A program made the translations under genes and the position numbers. Below the pieces are notes generated by a model. The model saw only the letters and a program-made list of their open reading frames with translations, had not been told where the DNA came from and did not search any database. From positions 1 to 23,486 of the forward strand of contig NZ_PDNZ01000013.1 in NCBI RefSeq assembly GCF_003182595.1: a stretch of 23,486 bases of DNA. The letters are read 5' to 3'. The DNA is from Prosthecochloris marina (lineage in GTDB: Bacteria; Bacteroidota; Chlorobiia; Chlorobiales; Chlorobiaceae). Positions 8,646 to 18,149 of this stretch are shown here, one piece after another. Numbering within the stretch: the stretch's first letter is position 1; the number at the start of each line of letters is the position of its first letter.

Positions 8646-9083
8646 ATGGACAAAAAACAAAAAGTGCTTTTCCTCTGTACCGGCAACTCCGCTCGCAGCC
8701 AGATGGCAGAAGGATTATTACGCGATATGGCCGGTGACCGGTTCGAACCGCTCAGCGCCGGCATGGAAGCCCGGGACGAGATTCATCCCGTGGCGGTACA
8801 GGTCATGCAAGAGGTCGATATAGACATAAGCGGCCAGCACCCTAAAGGCCTGGAGGAATATCTCGGCAAAACATTCATCCACTATCTCATCGTAGTGTGC
8901 AGTAAAGCAAACGAAACCTGCCCGAGAATCTGGCCCGGACTCCTTAGTGAGGAAAACCGCTTCTACTGGCCGTTCGACGATCCAGCCGAAGCAACAGGAA
9001 CAGATGAAGAAAAACTCGATGTTTTCAGGCGAGTTCGCGATGAGATCAGGGAAAAACTTGTTGAATGGATCAAGGATCATTGA
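8646..9083 (+). CDS. arsC: Arsenate reductase, thioredoxin-coupled low-molecular-weight phosphatase type
   Basis: Reduces arsenate to arsenite in the cytoplasm. The N-terminal phosphatase P-loop is C11-TGNSA-R17-S. The redox pair C85 and C92 (VVCSKANETCPRIWPG) keeps the seven-residue spacing of C82/C89 in S. aureus ArsC, so the full three-cysteine relay needed for thioredoxin-linked turnover is present. The catalytic aspartate is in WPFDDPAEATG (about 111-112). Length from ATG 8646 is 145 residues, normal for the family. An ATG at 8640 or a TTG at 8571 would extend it, but the family starts just before KVLFLCTGNSARS. It diverges from arsR and supplies arsenite for efflux by the minus-strand genes. 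The small CXXC protein next door could be a redox partner, but that is only inference. Confidence 0.93.
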   Translation: MDKKQKVLFLCTGNSARSQMAEGLLRDMAGDRFEPLSAGMEARDEIHPVAVQVMQEVDIDISGQHPKGLEEYLGKTFIHYLIVVCSKANETCPRIWPGLLSEENRFYWPFDDPAEATGTDEEKLDVFRRVRDEIREKLVEWIKDH

Positions 9084-9178
9084 TAGCAGAAATGCTTCCG
9101 GAAGGCAGAACCTTTTTTACAAAGACATGAAAATAGTACATTGCCGAAAGAATAACCGTTTACGAATAGATTTGATCC

Positions 9179-9586
9179 GTGAAGCAGAAACTTTCGGCAA
9201 AGCATTACCGAAACAGCCGGCAGAGGGAACGTATTCTGGAAGTTCTTCGCTCTACCGAATGCCACCCAACAGCCACGTGGCTGTACGATAAGCTCAAGCC
9301 GGAGTTTCCCAAACTAAGCCTTGGTACGGTCTATAGAAATCTCGCGATTCTTATCGACCAGGGCCTTGCACAGAAAATAGACGCCGGCAGCACCTTTGAC
9401 CGGTTCGAGGCCAAAACCAAACCGCATTACCACCTTATCTGCCGAAAATGCGGCAAAATCGTTGATTTCGAAGCGTATCTGTTTCCTGAAATCGACGAGC
9501 AAATCCAGCATTCGACAGATTTCGATATTGCAGGGCATCGGATAGACTTTTTCGGAACCTGCCCTGAATGCAAAGAAAAAAGCTGA
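9179..9586 (+). CDS. perR: PerR-like Fur-family peroxide regulator
   Basis: Metal-dependent repressor of the Fur family, most like PerR. An N-terminal winged helix ([13 protein letters not shown]...[18 protein letters not shown]) precedes the metal-sensing half with H83-Y-H85 and D96 in IVDF. Aspartate at that last place is a PerR hallmark; Fur usually has glutamate. Two CXXC pairs for structural zinc are present (C88/C91 and C128/C131). The start is GTG at 9179; no in-frame ATG gives a better N-terminus. Lying directly before katG with a palindrome between them strongly suggests control of katG, as in other PerR-KatG pairs. Zur- or Fur-type function is less likely but not excluded. Confidence 0.85.
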   Translation: MKQKLSAKHYRNSRQRERILEVLRSTECHPTATWLYDKLKPEFPKLSLGTVYRNLAILIDQGLAQKIDAGSTFDRFEAKTKPHYHLICRKCGKIVDFEAYLFPEIDEQIQHSTDFDIAGHRIDFFGTCPECKEKS

Positions 9587-9636
9587 ATTCCCCTTGAAAA
9601 GAGAGGGTGGTTTTCTTATCCTGTTATTAATAATGA

Positions 9637-9659
9637 TTCCGATTATCGAATAATCGGAA
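9637..9659. promoter_or_regulatory. Probable PerR operator upstream of katG
   Basis: Two perfect 10-base arms, TTCCGATTAT (9637-9646) and ATAATCGGAA (9650-9659), flank the centre CGA. Read as a 7-1-7 Fur/PerR box (GATTATC-G-AATAATC) it is nearly symmetric. An extra TTATTAATAA palindrome sits just to the left (9624-9633). No T-run follows, so an operator fits better than a terminator. Confidence 0.6.
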
Positions 9660-9707
9660 ATTCTATGCAGTACCAGAAGTAATGCGCGTAGCACTATTTA
9701 TTCATAG

Positions 9708-11945
<2,238 letters not shown>

Positions 11946-11975
11946 GGTAACGGGAAACGAGACCTCAATAAAAAC

Positions 11976-12008
11976 AGCCGCCTCCAGAATACCGGGGCGG
12001 CTTTTTTT
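11976..12008 (+). terminator. Rho-independent terminator of katG
   Basis: The stem AGCCGCCTC (11976-11984) pairs with GGGGCGGCT (11994-12002), with one G-T pair, and is followed by seven T's. It lies about 30 bases after the katG stop. A related terminator follows the broken katG copy at 13205-13242. Confidence 0.9.
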
Positions 12009-12063
12009 GCCTCAGAACCTACACTCGGGCTGGTAGAACGCAGAAGTTTTGATCTGGCGAAAT

Positions 12064-12096
12064 GTGTCTACGCTGTATATTGTTTGCAGGACATAT
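12064..12096 (+). repeat. Shared motif upstream of the methyltransferase gene
   Basis: The segment reads GTGTCTACGCTGTATATTG and then TTTGCAGGACATAT. It closely matches 22572-22603 (about 25 of 31 positions, including an unbroken GCTGTATATTG). Both copies lie 70-83 bases before a plus-strand start codon. It may be an old mobile-element end or a shared promoter element. Confidence 0.5.
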
Positions 12097-12165
12097 CGAA
12101 ATCTGTGATGCTGATAATAAAATAATGGTATACCAGACCAGAATATGAATTGGAGTATGTAATAC

Positions 12166-12849
12166 ATGGATCGTTCAGACCTATTTGACTATTCGGACGG
12201 AAGAAAGTTTGCGGGAAGATCTGCTGAACAAGTATTTACTGAAATTGAGAAGGCAAATATTTGGAAAGCCGACGGGTCAGTCTCTGGCATCGGCTCAACA
12301 TTGCTGCAAACAAAAACAATAATTGAAGAAGTCCCTAAAATCATCAAGAGCCTGAAGATAACCTCCATCTTTGATGTCCCTTGCGGTGACTTTAACTGGT
12401 TTCAGAGAATTGATCTTTCTGATAACGTTTATTTAGGAGGGGATATTGTCCATTCGATCATCTCCGGTAACAATCAGAAGCATAGAAGCAACAACATATC
12501 TTTTGTTCATTTCAATCTACTTGAAGATGTTCAAAGACCTATGGATTTGGTTTTCTGCCGCGACTGTTTGGTGCACTTTTCGATATCTGATATTCATAAA
12601 GCACTAATCAATATTCTACGAAGCGGCTCTAGGTTCTTTATGACAACGACATTTCCTGAAGAAAAAACAAACAAGGACATCGTTACAGGTGGCTGGCGTC
12701 CTGTGAATTTTCAGAAGACGCCGTTCAATTTTCCGGAACCTAAGATAATTCTTAATGAGAATTGCACAGAAATGGATGGTGTTTTTAGAGACAAGTCACT
12801 GGGTCTTTGGGATGTGAAAGAGCTTACGCAATTGAGAATTGAGGTATAA
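12166..12849 (+). CDS. Class I SAM-dependent methyltransferase, substrate unknown
   Basis: Rossmann-fold methyltransferase. The SAM-binding motif I is IFDVPCGDFNWF (about residues 88-99). An acidic strand-2 end is in YLGGDIVHSII, and the motif IV-like strand is DLVFCRDCLVHFS. GSGIGSTLLQT-like wording before motif I and GGWRPVNFQKTPFNFPEP near the C-terminus recall a family of small-molecule or sugar methyltransferases seen near surface-polysaccharide genes; I cannot name the substrate. Its base composition is clearly more AT-rich than katG, which suggests separate acquisition. It is bounded by katG on the left and a broken katG 3' end on the right. The stop is followed directly by TATAAC...CCGTTAGAG, which faintly resembles a collapsed recombination site. 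Confidence 0.75.
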   Translation: MDRSDLFDYSDGRKFAGRSAEQVFTEIEKANIWKADGSVSGIGSTLLQTKTIIEEVPKIIKSLKITSIFDVPCGDFNWFQRIDLSDNVYLGGDIVHSIISGNNQKHRSNNISFVHFNLLEDVQRPMDLVFCRDCLVHFSISDIHKALINILRSGSRFFMTTTFPEEKTNKDIVTGGWRPVNFQKTPFNFPEPKIILNENCTEMDGVFRDKSLGLWDVKELTQLRIEV

Positions 12850-13177
<328 letters not shown>

Positions 13178-13204
13178 GGTTCGTGAAAAAAACACCTATG
13201 CATT

Positions 13205-13242
13205 AAAAAAGCCGCCTCTGGAAATTCAGGGCGGCTTTTTTT
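13205..13242. terminator. Terminator of the broken katG copy
   Basis: AAAAAAGCCGCC (13205-13216) pairs with GGCGGCTTTTTT (13230-13241), so it can work in both directions. It is clearly homologous in position and stem sequence to the katG terminator at 11976-12008. Confidence 0.85.
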
Positions 13243-13276
13243 CTTTAATGGAACTGCCGAACCTCCATGTACAAAA

Positions 13277-13482
13277 TCAGGCTGATTTAGATGTGACTTC
13301 CTGAAGAGAAAACTCGGAGAGCATCGCATTCGTCATTGCATGTTCAATTGTCATACTGACAAGGTTCCTTTCTCATCAATATCGATATAGATGTTTTCAC
13401 TGATTTCTTTTGTCTCCTATGCCTCATTATCAGTGAACTCAATATGAGTTATGTCGTTATCTGAAAAATATTTTACTCTCAT
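13277..13482 (-). pseudogene. DUF2283 family small protein, inactivated
   Basis: The minus strand from ATG 13482 reads MRVKYFSDNDITHIEFTDNEA, then a TAG (13417-13419), then ETKEISENIYIDIDEKGTL. After a one-base deletion near 13356-13363 it continues in another frame as VSMTIEHAMTNAMLSEFSLQ to TGA at 13277. Together this is the full length and pattern of a DUF2283 protein (KYF.D.D...IEF.D.E..ETKEI..NI.IDID). A good Shine-Dalgarno site (AAGGAA) remains upstream. Two independent lesions make a sequencing error unlikely as the full explanation. DUF2283 genes often sit next to toxin-antitoxin-like genes, and an intact pair lies just upstream on the same strand. Confidence 0.8.
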
Positions 13483-13537
13483 GTTGTTGTTCCTTGGAGC
13501 TTGCTTTTTCTCCACTTGATGAACAAACTACAAGTGC

Positions 13538-13828
13538 TTATTTTCTATTGATGTAATCCTCTGGAAGTCGGTGTTGATGAGCGAAAGCAGCAACAACAAC
13601 GCGGTCACAATAGACTTTATATATGATCAGATAAGGAAACCGTGGGAGCACATATTTTCGCTGTTCTTTTCCGGCAGATGACCATGCAAAAGGAAACGAA
13701 AGGATGTTGCTCTTGGCCTGCTCAACTTCTCGCAAAAGTTCATCACCTAATACAGGGGATATTTCGTCGTAATAAGAAACTGCTTCCTGTAATTCCTTTT
13801 GAGCGAGAGCGGAAAAGTATACATTCAT
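13538..13828 (-). CDS. ParE/RelE-superfamily toxin of a type II toxin-antitoxin pair
   Basis: A 96-residue RelE/ParE-fold protein: MNVYFSALAQKELQEAVSYYDEISPVLGDELLREVEQA, then FPFAWSSAGKEQRKYVLPRFPYLIIYKVYCDRVVVAAFAHQHRLPEDYINR. The R(K)Y...RFPYLI.Y stretch and the terminal H.HR..P..Y pattern are typical of the family. Whether it cleaves mRNA on ribosomes (RelE) or poisons gyrase (ParE) cannot be told from this. The start overlaps the antitoxin stop by four bases (ATGA on the minus strand), so the two are translated together. Unlike the two toxin-antitoxin loci further right, this pair looks intact. Confidence 0.9.
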   Translation of the reverse strand: MNVYFSALAQKELQEAVSYYDEISPVLGDELLREVEQAKSNILSFPFAWSSAGKEQRKYVLPRFPYLIIYKVYCDRVVVAAFAHQHRLPEDYINRK

Positions 13829-14040
13829 TTGCGTTTAATGTCTCTCAGCACCTTCTCAAGAGGGATAGCTTTCAGTTCACCTTTTTCATAGGCGGCAAAC
13901 CGTTCTTCGGCTTCCTTTATCCAGGCCTGCTCGATTTCCGGATCGGGCTTATCCAGGCTGGAGAGAAGCTTCTCAACCAAATGGATTTTGTCCAAAGCAT
14001 TAAGGGCCAAAGTTTTCTTCTCTATTTCTTTTATAGTCAT
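13825..14040 (-). CDS. Antitoxin, addiction-module component family
   Basis: A 71-residue acidic helical protein: MTIKEIEKKTLALNALDKIHLVEKLLSSLDKPDPEIEQAW, then EAEERFAAYEKGELKAIPLEKVL. This is the classic pattern of the short addiction-module component (TIGR02574-type) antitoxins that pair with RelE/ParE toxins: an N-terminal helix pair, the LLSSLD.PDPEIE.AW motif and a C-terminal toxin-binding segment. The Shine-Dalgarno site AGGAAA lies about 6 bases before the ATG. It is the first gene of a two-gene unit with a four-base overlap; the complex probably autoregulates, but I see no clear operator. Confidence 0.9.
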   Translation of the reverse strand: MTIKEIEKKTLALNALDKIHLVEKLLSSLDKPDPEIEQAWIKEAEERFAAYEKGELKAIPLEKVLRDIKRK

Positions 14041-14140
14041 CTCGTTTCCTGATGTTTTATGAACAACGACTTATCGCATAATACAAAAGAATTCTGAGCA
14101 CCCAATATCGCCAGGCAGTTGCATTGAGCAATAAGTATCG

Positions 14141-14725
14141 TCACCACACATACGGCATCAACCGCCATTTAACCTTACGGCAATATTCTTCATAACCCGT
14201 GAGCTGGTCTTGCAGGAAGCGGTCTTCACGAATAGCCCTTACAATCATGACCACAGACGATATTGTGGTGCTCAACAAAGCAATCCACGAGCCAACCATT
14301 ACCGAAAACCCTATCCAGACCCCGATAACCGGGATGACAAACAAAGCGGTACGGACCGGTAGTGACGACATACTGGCCTCTATCCTCCTGAAGGCGCACG
14401 AGTTGAGAAGAACTGATTTGTGAACATGGCCCAATTAACAAAGGACAACGAGGCCAGGAGAAAGATGCCGCCCGTAGGCCTTATTGCAACAGGAATTCCT
14501 CCCAACATTGCATTCTGCCTATATCCGAGCCCGTAAAGACCAGATAGGTCAAGACACTTGCAATATAGAGGCGCAGCCTCCAGAAAACCACGAGACCGAA
14601 AAAATGATTGGCAAGCAGTATGCCGCATACACCCCATAGGGCAGATCGATTCTGCCCGTGGAACTGTAAAGTAGTGCCGAGAGCAGTGGCGACACGACAA
14701 ACAGAAGCTGCAGTGCTTTTTTCAT
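14141..14725 (-). pseudogene. Isoprenylcysteine carboxyl methyltransferase-like membrane protein, frameshifted
   Basis: Pieces of one ICMT/PEMT-type membrane methyltransferase appear in order in different minus-strand frames. First, MKKALQLLFVVSPLLSALLY and a GRIDLPYGVYAAY segment (from 14725). Then GGIFLLASLSFVNWAMFTNQ and FFST (frame ending near 14380). Then VRLQEDRGQYVVTTGPYRFV and CHPGYRG (near 14300-14410). Finally SVMVGSWIALLSTTI through REDRFLQDQLTGYEEYCRKVKWRLMPYVW to the stop at 14141. The conserved QEDRG..VVT.GPYR.VRHPGY motif has Cys in place of Arg. At least three frame changes are needed in 585 bases, and part of the expected middle seems missing. The homologous protein would be about 200-230 residues. 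It lies 13 bases after a GCGTTAGTC motif that follows the GNAT stop. Confidence 0.8.
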
Positions 14726-14756
14726 TATTTCAAATCCTCTGGTGACTAACGCTTTG

Positions 14757-15275
14757 TCAACTATTCCCGTCAAATACGAACAGGTGCACAATCTCTGAAG
14801 AACCAGGGTTTTGACTGATTCCATGGTCTCTGAAACCAGCCTTCAACGCTACAGTTTTCGAAACTTCGTGCTCAGGAGAGACCGGCGCTATCACTTGCCG
14901 ATAACCGAGTTGATTGACGGCATACTTCGCTAACGTTGCCGCGATCTCGGTTGCATATCTTTTTCCACGTTCATTTGGCATCACTGCATACATGATTTCC
15001 ACCGTACCTTCCTCACGTGGAGTCAAACCGCAGAACCCGATAAACTGCCTGCTTTCCTGATGTTCGACTGCGAAAGCCATCAGTGGTGCTTCGGAATCGT
15101 AGGACGCTATGGTGACATCGAGAAGTTCTTTGACTCCTTCGCGGCTTTTCTGCTCTTCGCCGAAAGTCAGAAACCTGGTGGATTCAGGATCTGTCATGAA
15201 GCTGACAAAATCTTCGGCATCGTCTCGCTCAAATCGACGAATCAGTAGTTGCTTTGAAGTAATAGAATGATTCAT
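14757..15275 (-). CDS. GNAT-family N-acetyltransferase (RimJ/RimL-like)
   Basis: A 172-residue acetyltransferase of the Acetyltransf_3 type. It opens LLIRRFERDDAEDFVSFMTDPE, has the central beta-strand FIGFCGLTPREEGTVEIMYAV and the acetyl-CoA loop PNERGKRYATEIAATLAKYA, and ends GYRQVIAPVSPEHEVSKTVALKAGF. The acceptor substrate cannot be deduced. I chose the start at 15275 (MNHSITSKQ) because a longer form would have to be translated through the attC-like structure upstream. Its stop is followed directly by CAAAGCGTTAGTC. Same strand and similar size as the neighbouring cassette-like genes. Confidence 0.85.
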   Translation of the reverse strand: MNHSITSKQLLIRRFERDDAEDFVSFMTDPESTRFLTFGEEQKSREGVKELLDVTIASYDSEAPLMAFAVEHQESRQFIGFCGLTPREEGTVEIMYAVMPNERGKRYATEIAATLAKYAVNQLGYRQVIAPVSPEHEVSKTVALKAGFRDHGISQNPGSSEIVHLFVFDGNS

Positions 15276-15307
15276 TTCCTGCCCATATCTCTCATACTGG
15301 TATTCGG

Positions 15308-15406
15308 CAGCTAACGTCGTAAAATCACCGGGCGGCAATACGGCGATAAACAAAGCGGCGAAGGCGTAGTGCTTTTTAACGTCCGAGTGAATTTGCCTTG
15401 TTAGGT
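15308..15406 (-). repeat. attC-like recombination site between hydrolase and GNAT genes
   Basis: Read on the minus strand: ACCTAAC (fits the R'' consensus RYYYAAC), spacer, GGCAAATTCACTCGG, about 50 bases of central sequence, CCGGTGATTTTACG, spacer, GTTAGCT (one base off the complement of R''). The two inner arms pair (AAATTCACTCGG against the complement AAAATCACCGG) with an unpaired base in one arm, as in integron attC sites with extrahelical bases. It begins three bases after the hydrolase stop, where a cassette's attC is expected. I infer a functional or recently functional attC; no integrase is in the window. Confidence 0.55.
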
Positions 15407-15407
15407 T

Positions 15408-16433
15408 TCATGGAATTCCTTGCGATTGATTTAGGAACTCTGTTATCAAGCTGTTAACCGTCTCTGCCTGCACTATCGTTAAATCATGCCCCGCGTTCAT
15501 AATCAGTTTGGTTTGAATTTGCGGAGCCACCCTGTTCAACCGTTCAAGAACTTCATGAGGTGAATATATCTTTTCGTTTTCACCAACCATAAATAGAGTG
15601 GGTATTCTGATACTCTGCAATTCTTCATCAGTCAATACGCAGGGATTTACCATCCGTTTTGGTTTAAAACTCCGCACAGCCATAAATGTTTCATCAACGT
15701 GTTCTTCGATTAAGGCTCGACTTTTTTTACCAGAGTGAACAGCGTCTTCTGCTAACCAGTAAACGAAATTTCGAGAAAAGAACTTAAGAGGTATAGCAAC
15801 AGAAATTGCCCGGACGATCCACTCTGGTGACAGTTGCACAACCGTACCGACTGGCGCCAATAAAACAATTTTATCGAGACGGTTAGGGAATTTTAGTGCA
15901 TATTGGGCTGTTATCCATCCGCCGTAAGATAAACCCACCATATTGACCCGATCGTGGAATCCTAATGCATCAAAAAGCTCATTTAGCCAACTTACATAAT
16001 CATTGGCATCTGCCATGATTTTGACAGGAATGCTTCGGCCATTATCATACACATTGTCGACTGTATAGACTCTGTAATGTTTCGATAGTGATTCAACATT
16101 AGGCATCCACTGCAGAGAGTTACCACCTGCACCATGCATCAAAACTAATGGAGCGGCTCTATCTGGGCCACTGATTCTTACAAACGTTTGACCATAAGAT
16201 GTATTTACCATTTTAGTTGTTGATATAACGGGCCATTTCTTTGCTCTCTCGTCATATAGCTTTAAATATTCCTCTTTTGCTTGCTCTGTTTTGAATGGAT
16301 GATATGGAGAATCAAAATTAAGCTCCCCTGGAGACAGCCAAAACCCTAAACCGATAATAGTCAGTAAAAGAGCCAGTAAAGTTGCACTAACCCAGAGAAA
16401 TATTTTCCTTAACAGAGATCTTTTTTTATGCAT
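15408..16433 (-). CDS. Membrane-anchored alpha/beta hydrolase
   Basis: A 341-residue alpha/beta-fold hydrolase with an N-terminal membrane anchor (about residues 10-33, after a Lys/Arg-rich start MHKKRSLLRK), so the catalytic domain is probably on the outer face of the inner membrane. The oxyanion segment is HGAGG (100-104) and the nucleophile elbow is GLS169YGG. The likely catalytic histidine is H316 in NAGHDLT. The acid position falls in MVGENEKIYSP (about 282-292), where Glu seems to replace the usual Asp. The substrate is unknown; esterases, haloperoxidase-like proteins and lactonases share this pattern. A good attC-like sequence begins just after the stop and a degenerate one lies upstream, consistent with a mobile cassette. 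The gene is AT-rich compared with katG. Confidence 0.85.
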   Translation of the reverse strand: MHKKRSLLRKIFLWVSATLLALLLTIIGLGFWLSPGELNFDSPYHPFKTEQAKEEYLKLYDERAKKWPVISTTKMVNTSYGQTFVRISGPDRAAPLVLMHGAGGNSLQWMPNVESLSKHYRVYTVDNVYDNGRSIPVKIMADANDYVSWLNELFDALGFHDRVNMVGLSYGGWITAQYALKFPNRLDKIVLLAPVGTVVQLSPEWIVRAISVAIPLKFFSRNFVYWLAEDAVHSGKKSRALIEEHVDETFMAVRSFKPKRMVNPCVLTDEELQSIRIPTLFMVGENEKIYSPHEVLERLNRVAPQIQTKLIMNAGHDLTIVQAETVNSLITEFLNQSQGIP

Positions 16434-16777
16434 TGATATTTTTTAAGAAACCTCATGCCAAGCTAAGCGATAAACCAAAGTTTAGGTGAATTGCAGTCCA
16501 AACGCAACATCTTGTTAGTTGTACCATTTTTGCGAATTACGTCACCACTGAATGGTTTGAATAGCGTGTTTCGGGATCAACGTTCATGGATCTTTTGCAT
16601 CAGTACTTGCAGAGGAGAACAACTACTAAAACCAAAATAAAAAGTAATTCCGCCCCTCCAATATTCAGCTTGGCAGCTTCGTCTTTAAGCGATCGTCTGG
16701 ATTCCCGACAAGCAGGGGAGAACCACAAACGCCAAAAGCCCATCCTTGAAAAACGGACTTTTGTAATTGCAAAATTC
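16434..16777. other. Gap of 344 bases, possible degenerate attC relic
   Basis: No convincing gene. On the minus strand, ACTAACAAGATGTTGCG begins at 16518 and GCTTAGC appears about 60 bases later (16462-16456). This echoes the R''...R' order of the better attC-like site at 15308-15406, but the inner arms pair poorly. The part from 16530 to 16777 shows nothing I can name. Confidence 0.3.
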
Positions 16778-17572
16778 CTACAAATGAATTTCCAAATCCA
16801 ATTGCCGATTCTGTTTTAGCGCTCTCAAGCCATCTCCAAGCTGTCTCCAATACATATGGTCTTTTGAGAATAATGTTGGTTCAATCTGCTCTACCAAATC
16901 AGGAAAATGACTGCTTAAAATCTTTCGAACATTCAGCCAATTTTGACCTGAACGATCATTTATACTAAGCCCGTATATCCAGATCACTTCAGTATATGGT
17001 TCCACCATATCAATCAAGTGAAATGTATCCGTTATGTAAGGAATAACCGGACAGATTAGGGCTCCTGTTTTTACACCTGCCTTTTTTAGTTGACGGAGAG
17101 CTTCGATTCTTTTCTCGGTGGCTATGGTATTCGCTTCAAAGAGCTTGCGTATTCGGTTATCATTAAATGCCACCGAAACACTGACAACGGCGCTTTTCAT
17201 TTCCTTTAGAATATCAATATCACGAACAACCAGATCAGACTTGGTAAGAATACTTGCTGAAAACCCCTTTTCTTTGAGTAACTCCAAGACCTTTCTGGTT
17301 TGGCGATATTGAACCTCGCAGGGTTGGTAAGGATCAGTATGGTAGCCCATATAAATTGGCTGAGGTGATACCTTGTCAATTTCTCCGCTCAATTGCTTGA
17401 CGATATCTTTGTGTACGAGGATTTCCTTTGACCAGTCAGTTTCAGCTTGAGCAAGAGCATAGCAGTAATAACAGTAATGTTCACACCCAACGTAGGTATC
17501 GACCTGATAGTCCAGGTCTTTCAAACCGCATGATGAAAGAATTGGCCGGTTTGAACAGACAGATATTTTCAT
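16778..17572 (-). CDS. Radical SAM protein, SplB-like
   Basis: A 264-residue radical SAM enzyme. The cluster motif is C30-x3-C34-x2-C37 (GCEHYCYYCYA), the normal spacing for the [4Fe-4S] cluster that cleaves S-adenosylmethionine. The SplB/Rv2578c-like family features continue with YMGYHTDPYQPCEVQYRQTRKVLELL and ILTKSDLVVRDIDIL, then VSVSVAFNDNRIRKLFEAN. Members are often annotated as DNA repair photolyase-like proteins, but actual spore-photoproduct repair is not established for this subgroup, and the SplB fourth cysteine is not evident. It starts 33 bases after the DUF7000-like gene on the same strand, so the two may be one transcription unit. Length is a little short for SplB but normal for these single-domain relatives. 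Confidence 0.82.
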   Translation of the reverse strand: MKISVCSNRPILSSCGLKDLDYQVDTYVGCEHYCYYCYALAQAETDWSKEILVHKDIVKQLSGEIDKVSPQPIYMGYHTDPYQPCEVQYRQTRKVLELLKEKGFSASILTKSDLVVRDIDILKEMKSAVVSVSVAFNDNRIRKLFEANTIATEKRIEALRQLKKAGVKTGALICPVIPYITDTFHLIDMVEPYTEVIWIYGLSINDRSGQNWLNVRKILSSHFPDLVEQIEPTLFSKDHMYWRQLGDGLRALKQNRQLDLEIHL

Positions 17573-17605
17573 TATCTCATCGCTCTTTTGATACAGAAAT
17601 TTATA

Positions 17606-18091
17606 TCAGGTAAGAATCCCCTCAATGTCTTTGATGAACGTATTCGTACCAGTCTCGATGCTTGCCGTTAAGGCATCCGAGTCACTGAGGTCAAAACCTT
17701 GGGCGAGATCGCACTCAACAATCGAATCCACACCTTTGGCAGGTGTGACAACGCGGTATGCGGGCCATTTTCGGTCTTTGAACGTCTCCCAGTATTTCCG
17801 ATTGACATCCCTGTTTCTACCCGAGAGCCAAGCTTCAAAACGGAAAGCTTCATAGTTGAAGACAATTGCAATCTTCAAGTCACGCTGCTTGAGTGACGGT
17901 GGGGAAACGGCAAAGTACGTCATATCCATGTATCCTTGATATAGGGCGGATACGGAAGAATCCGGGTACTTGTTCTTGAAATGTATTCGCAACTCCATCA
18001 TGTAAGAAAGCAATGCTCTGTAGGCCCGTTGTATAGCTCCATTCCTGAGTTGTTCATGGAATTCTTGCATATCTTTTCGTATTGAGTGCAT
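17606..18091 (-). CDS. DUF7000-like small protein of unknown function
   Basis: A 161-residue soluble protein with no signal peptide. The pattern QLRNGAIQRAYRALLSYMMELRIHFKNKYP, then YQGYMDMTYFAVSPPSLKQRDLKIAIVFNYEAFRFEAWLSGRNR, KYWETFKDRKW and KGVDSIVECDLA matches, as far as I can recall, the family now called DUF7000, found sporadically in Bacteroidetes, Firmicutes and cassette-like settings. No function is known. Hydrophobic strands alternate with Arg- and Trp-rich turns, suggesting a compact alpha/beta fold. The start ATG at 18091 has no strong Shine-Dalgarno site. The radical SAM gene follows after 33 bases. Confidence 0.7.
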   Translation of the reverse strand: MHSIRKDMQEFHEQLRNGAIQRAYRALLSYMMELRIHFKNKYPDSSVSALYQGYMDMTYFAVSPPSLKQRDLKIAIVFNYEAFRFEAWLSGRNRDVNRKYWETFKDRKWPAYRVVTPAKGVDSIVECDLAQGFDLSDSDALTASIETGTNTFIKDIEGILT

Positions 18092-18149
18092 GCTTTATTT
18101 CTTTTTCGTTACGAGTGGTCCCTCTCAAATGACATGTCGGCCATCAGGC

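Noticed and set aside
9637..9659. Palindrome as terminator of the PerR-like gene
   Set aside because: No T-run follows on either strand, and its place before katG fits a Fur/PerR operator.
13513..13536. CACTTG/CAAGTG hairpin after the ParE/RelE-like toxin gene
   Set aside because: Six-base stem with a 12-base loop and no T-run on the minus strand; too weak to call a terminator or attC arm.
16586..16850. Small open frames in the hydrolase-radical SAM gap
   Set aside because: They show no family pattern and no ribosome-binding site, and one overlaps the radical SAM gene end.
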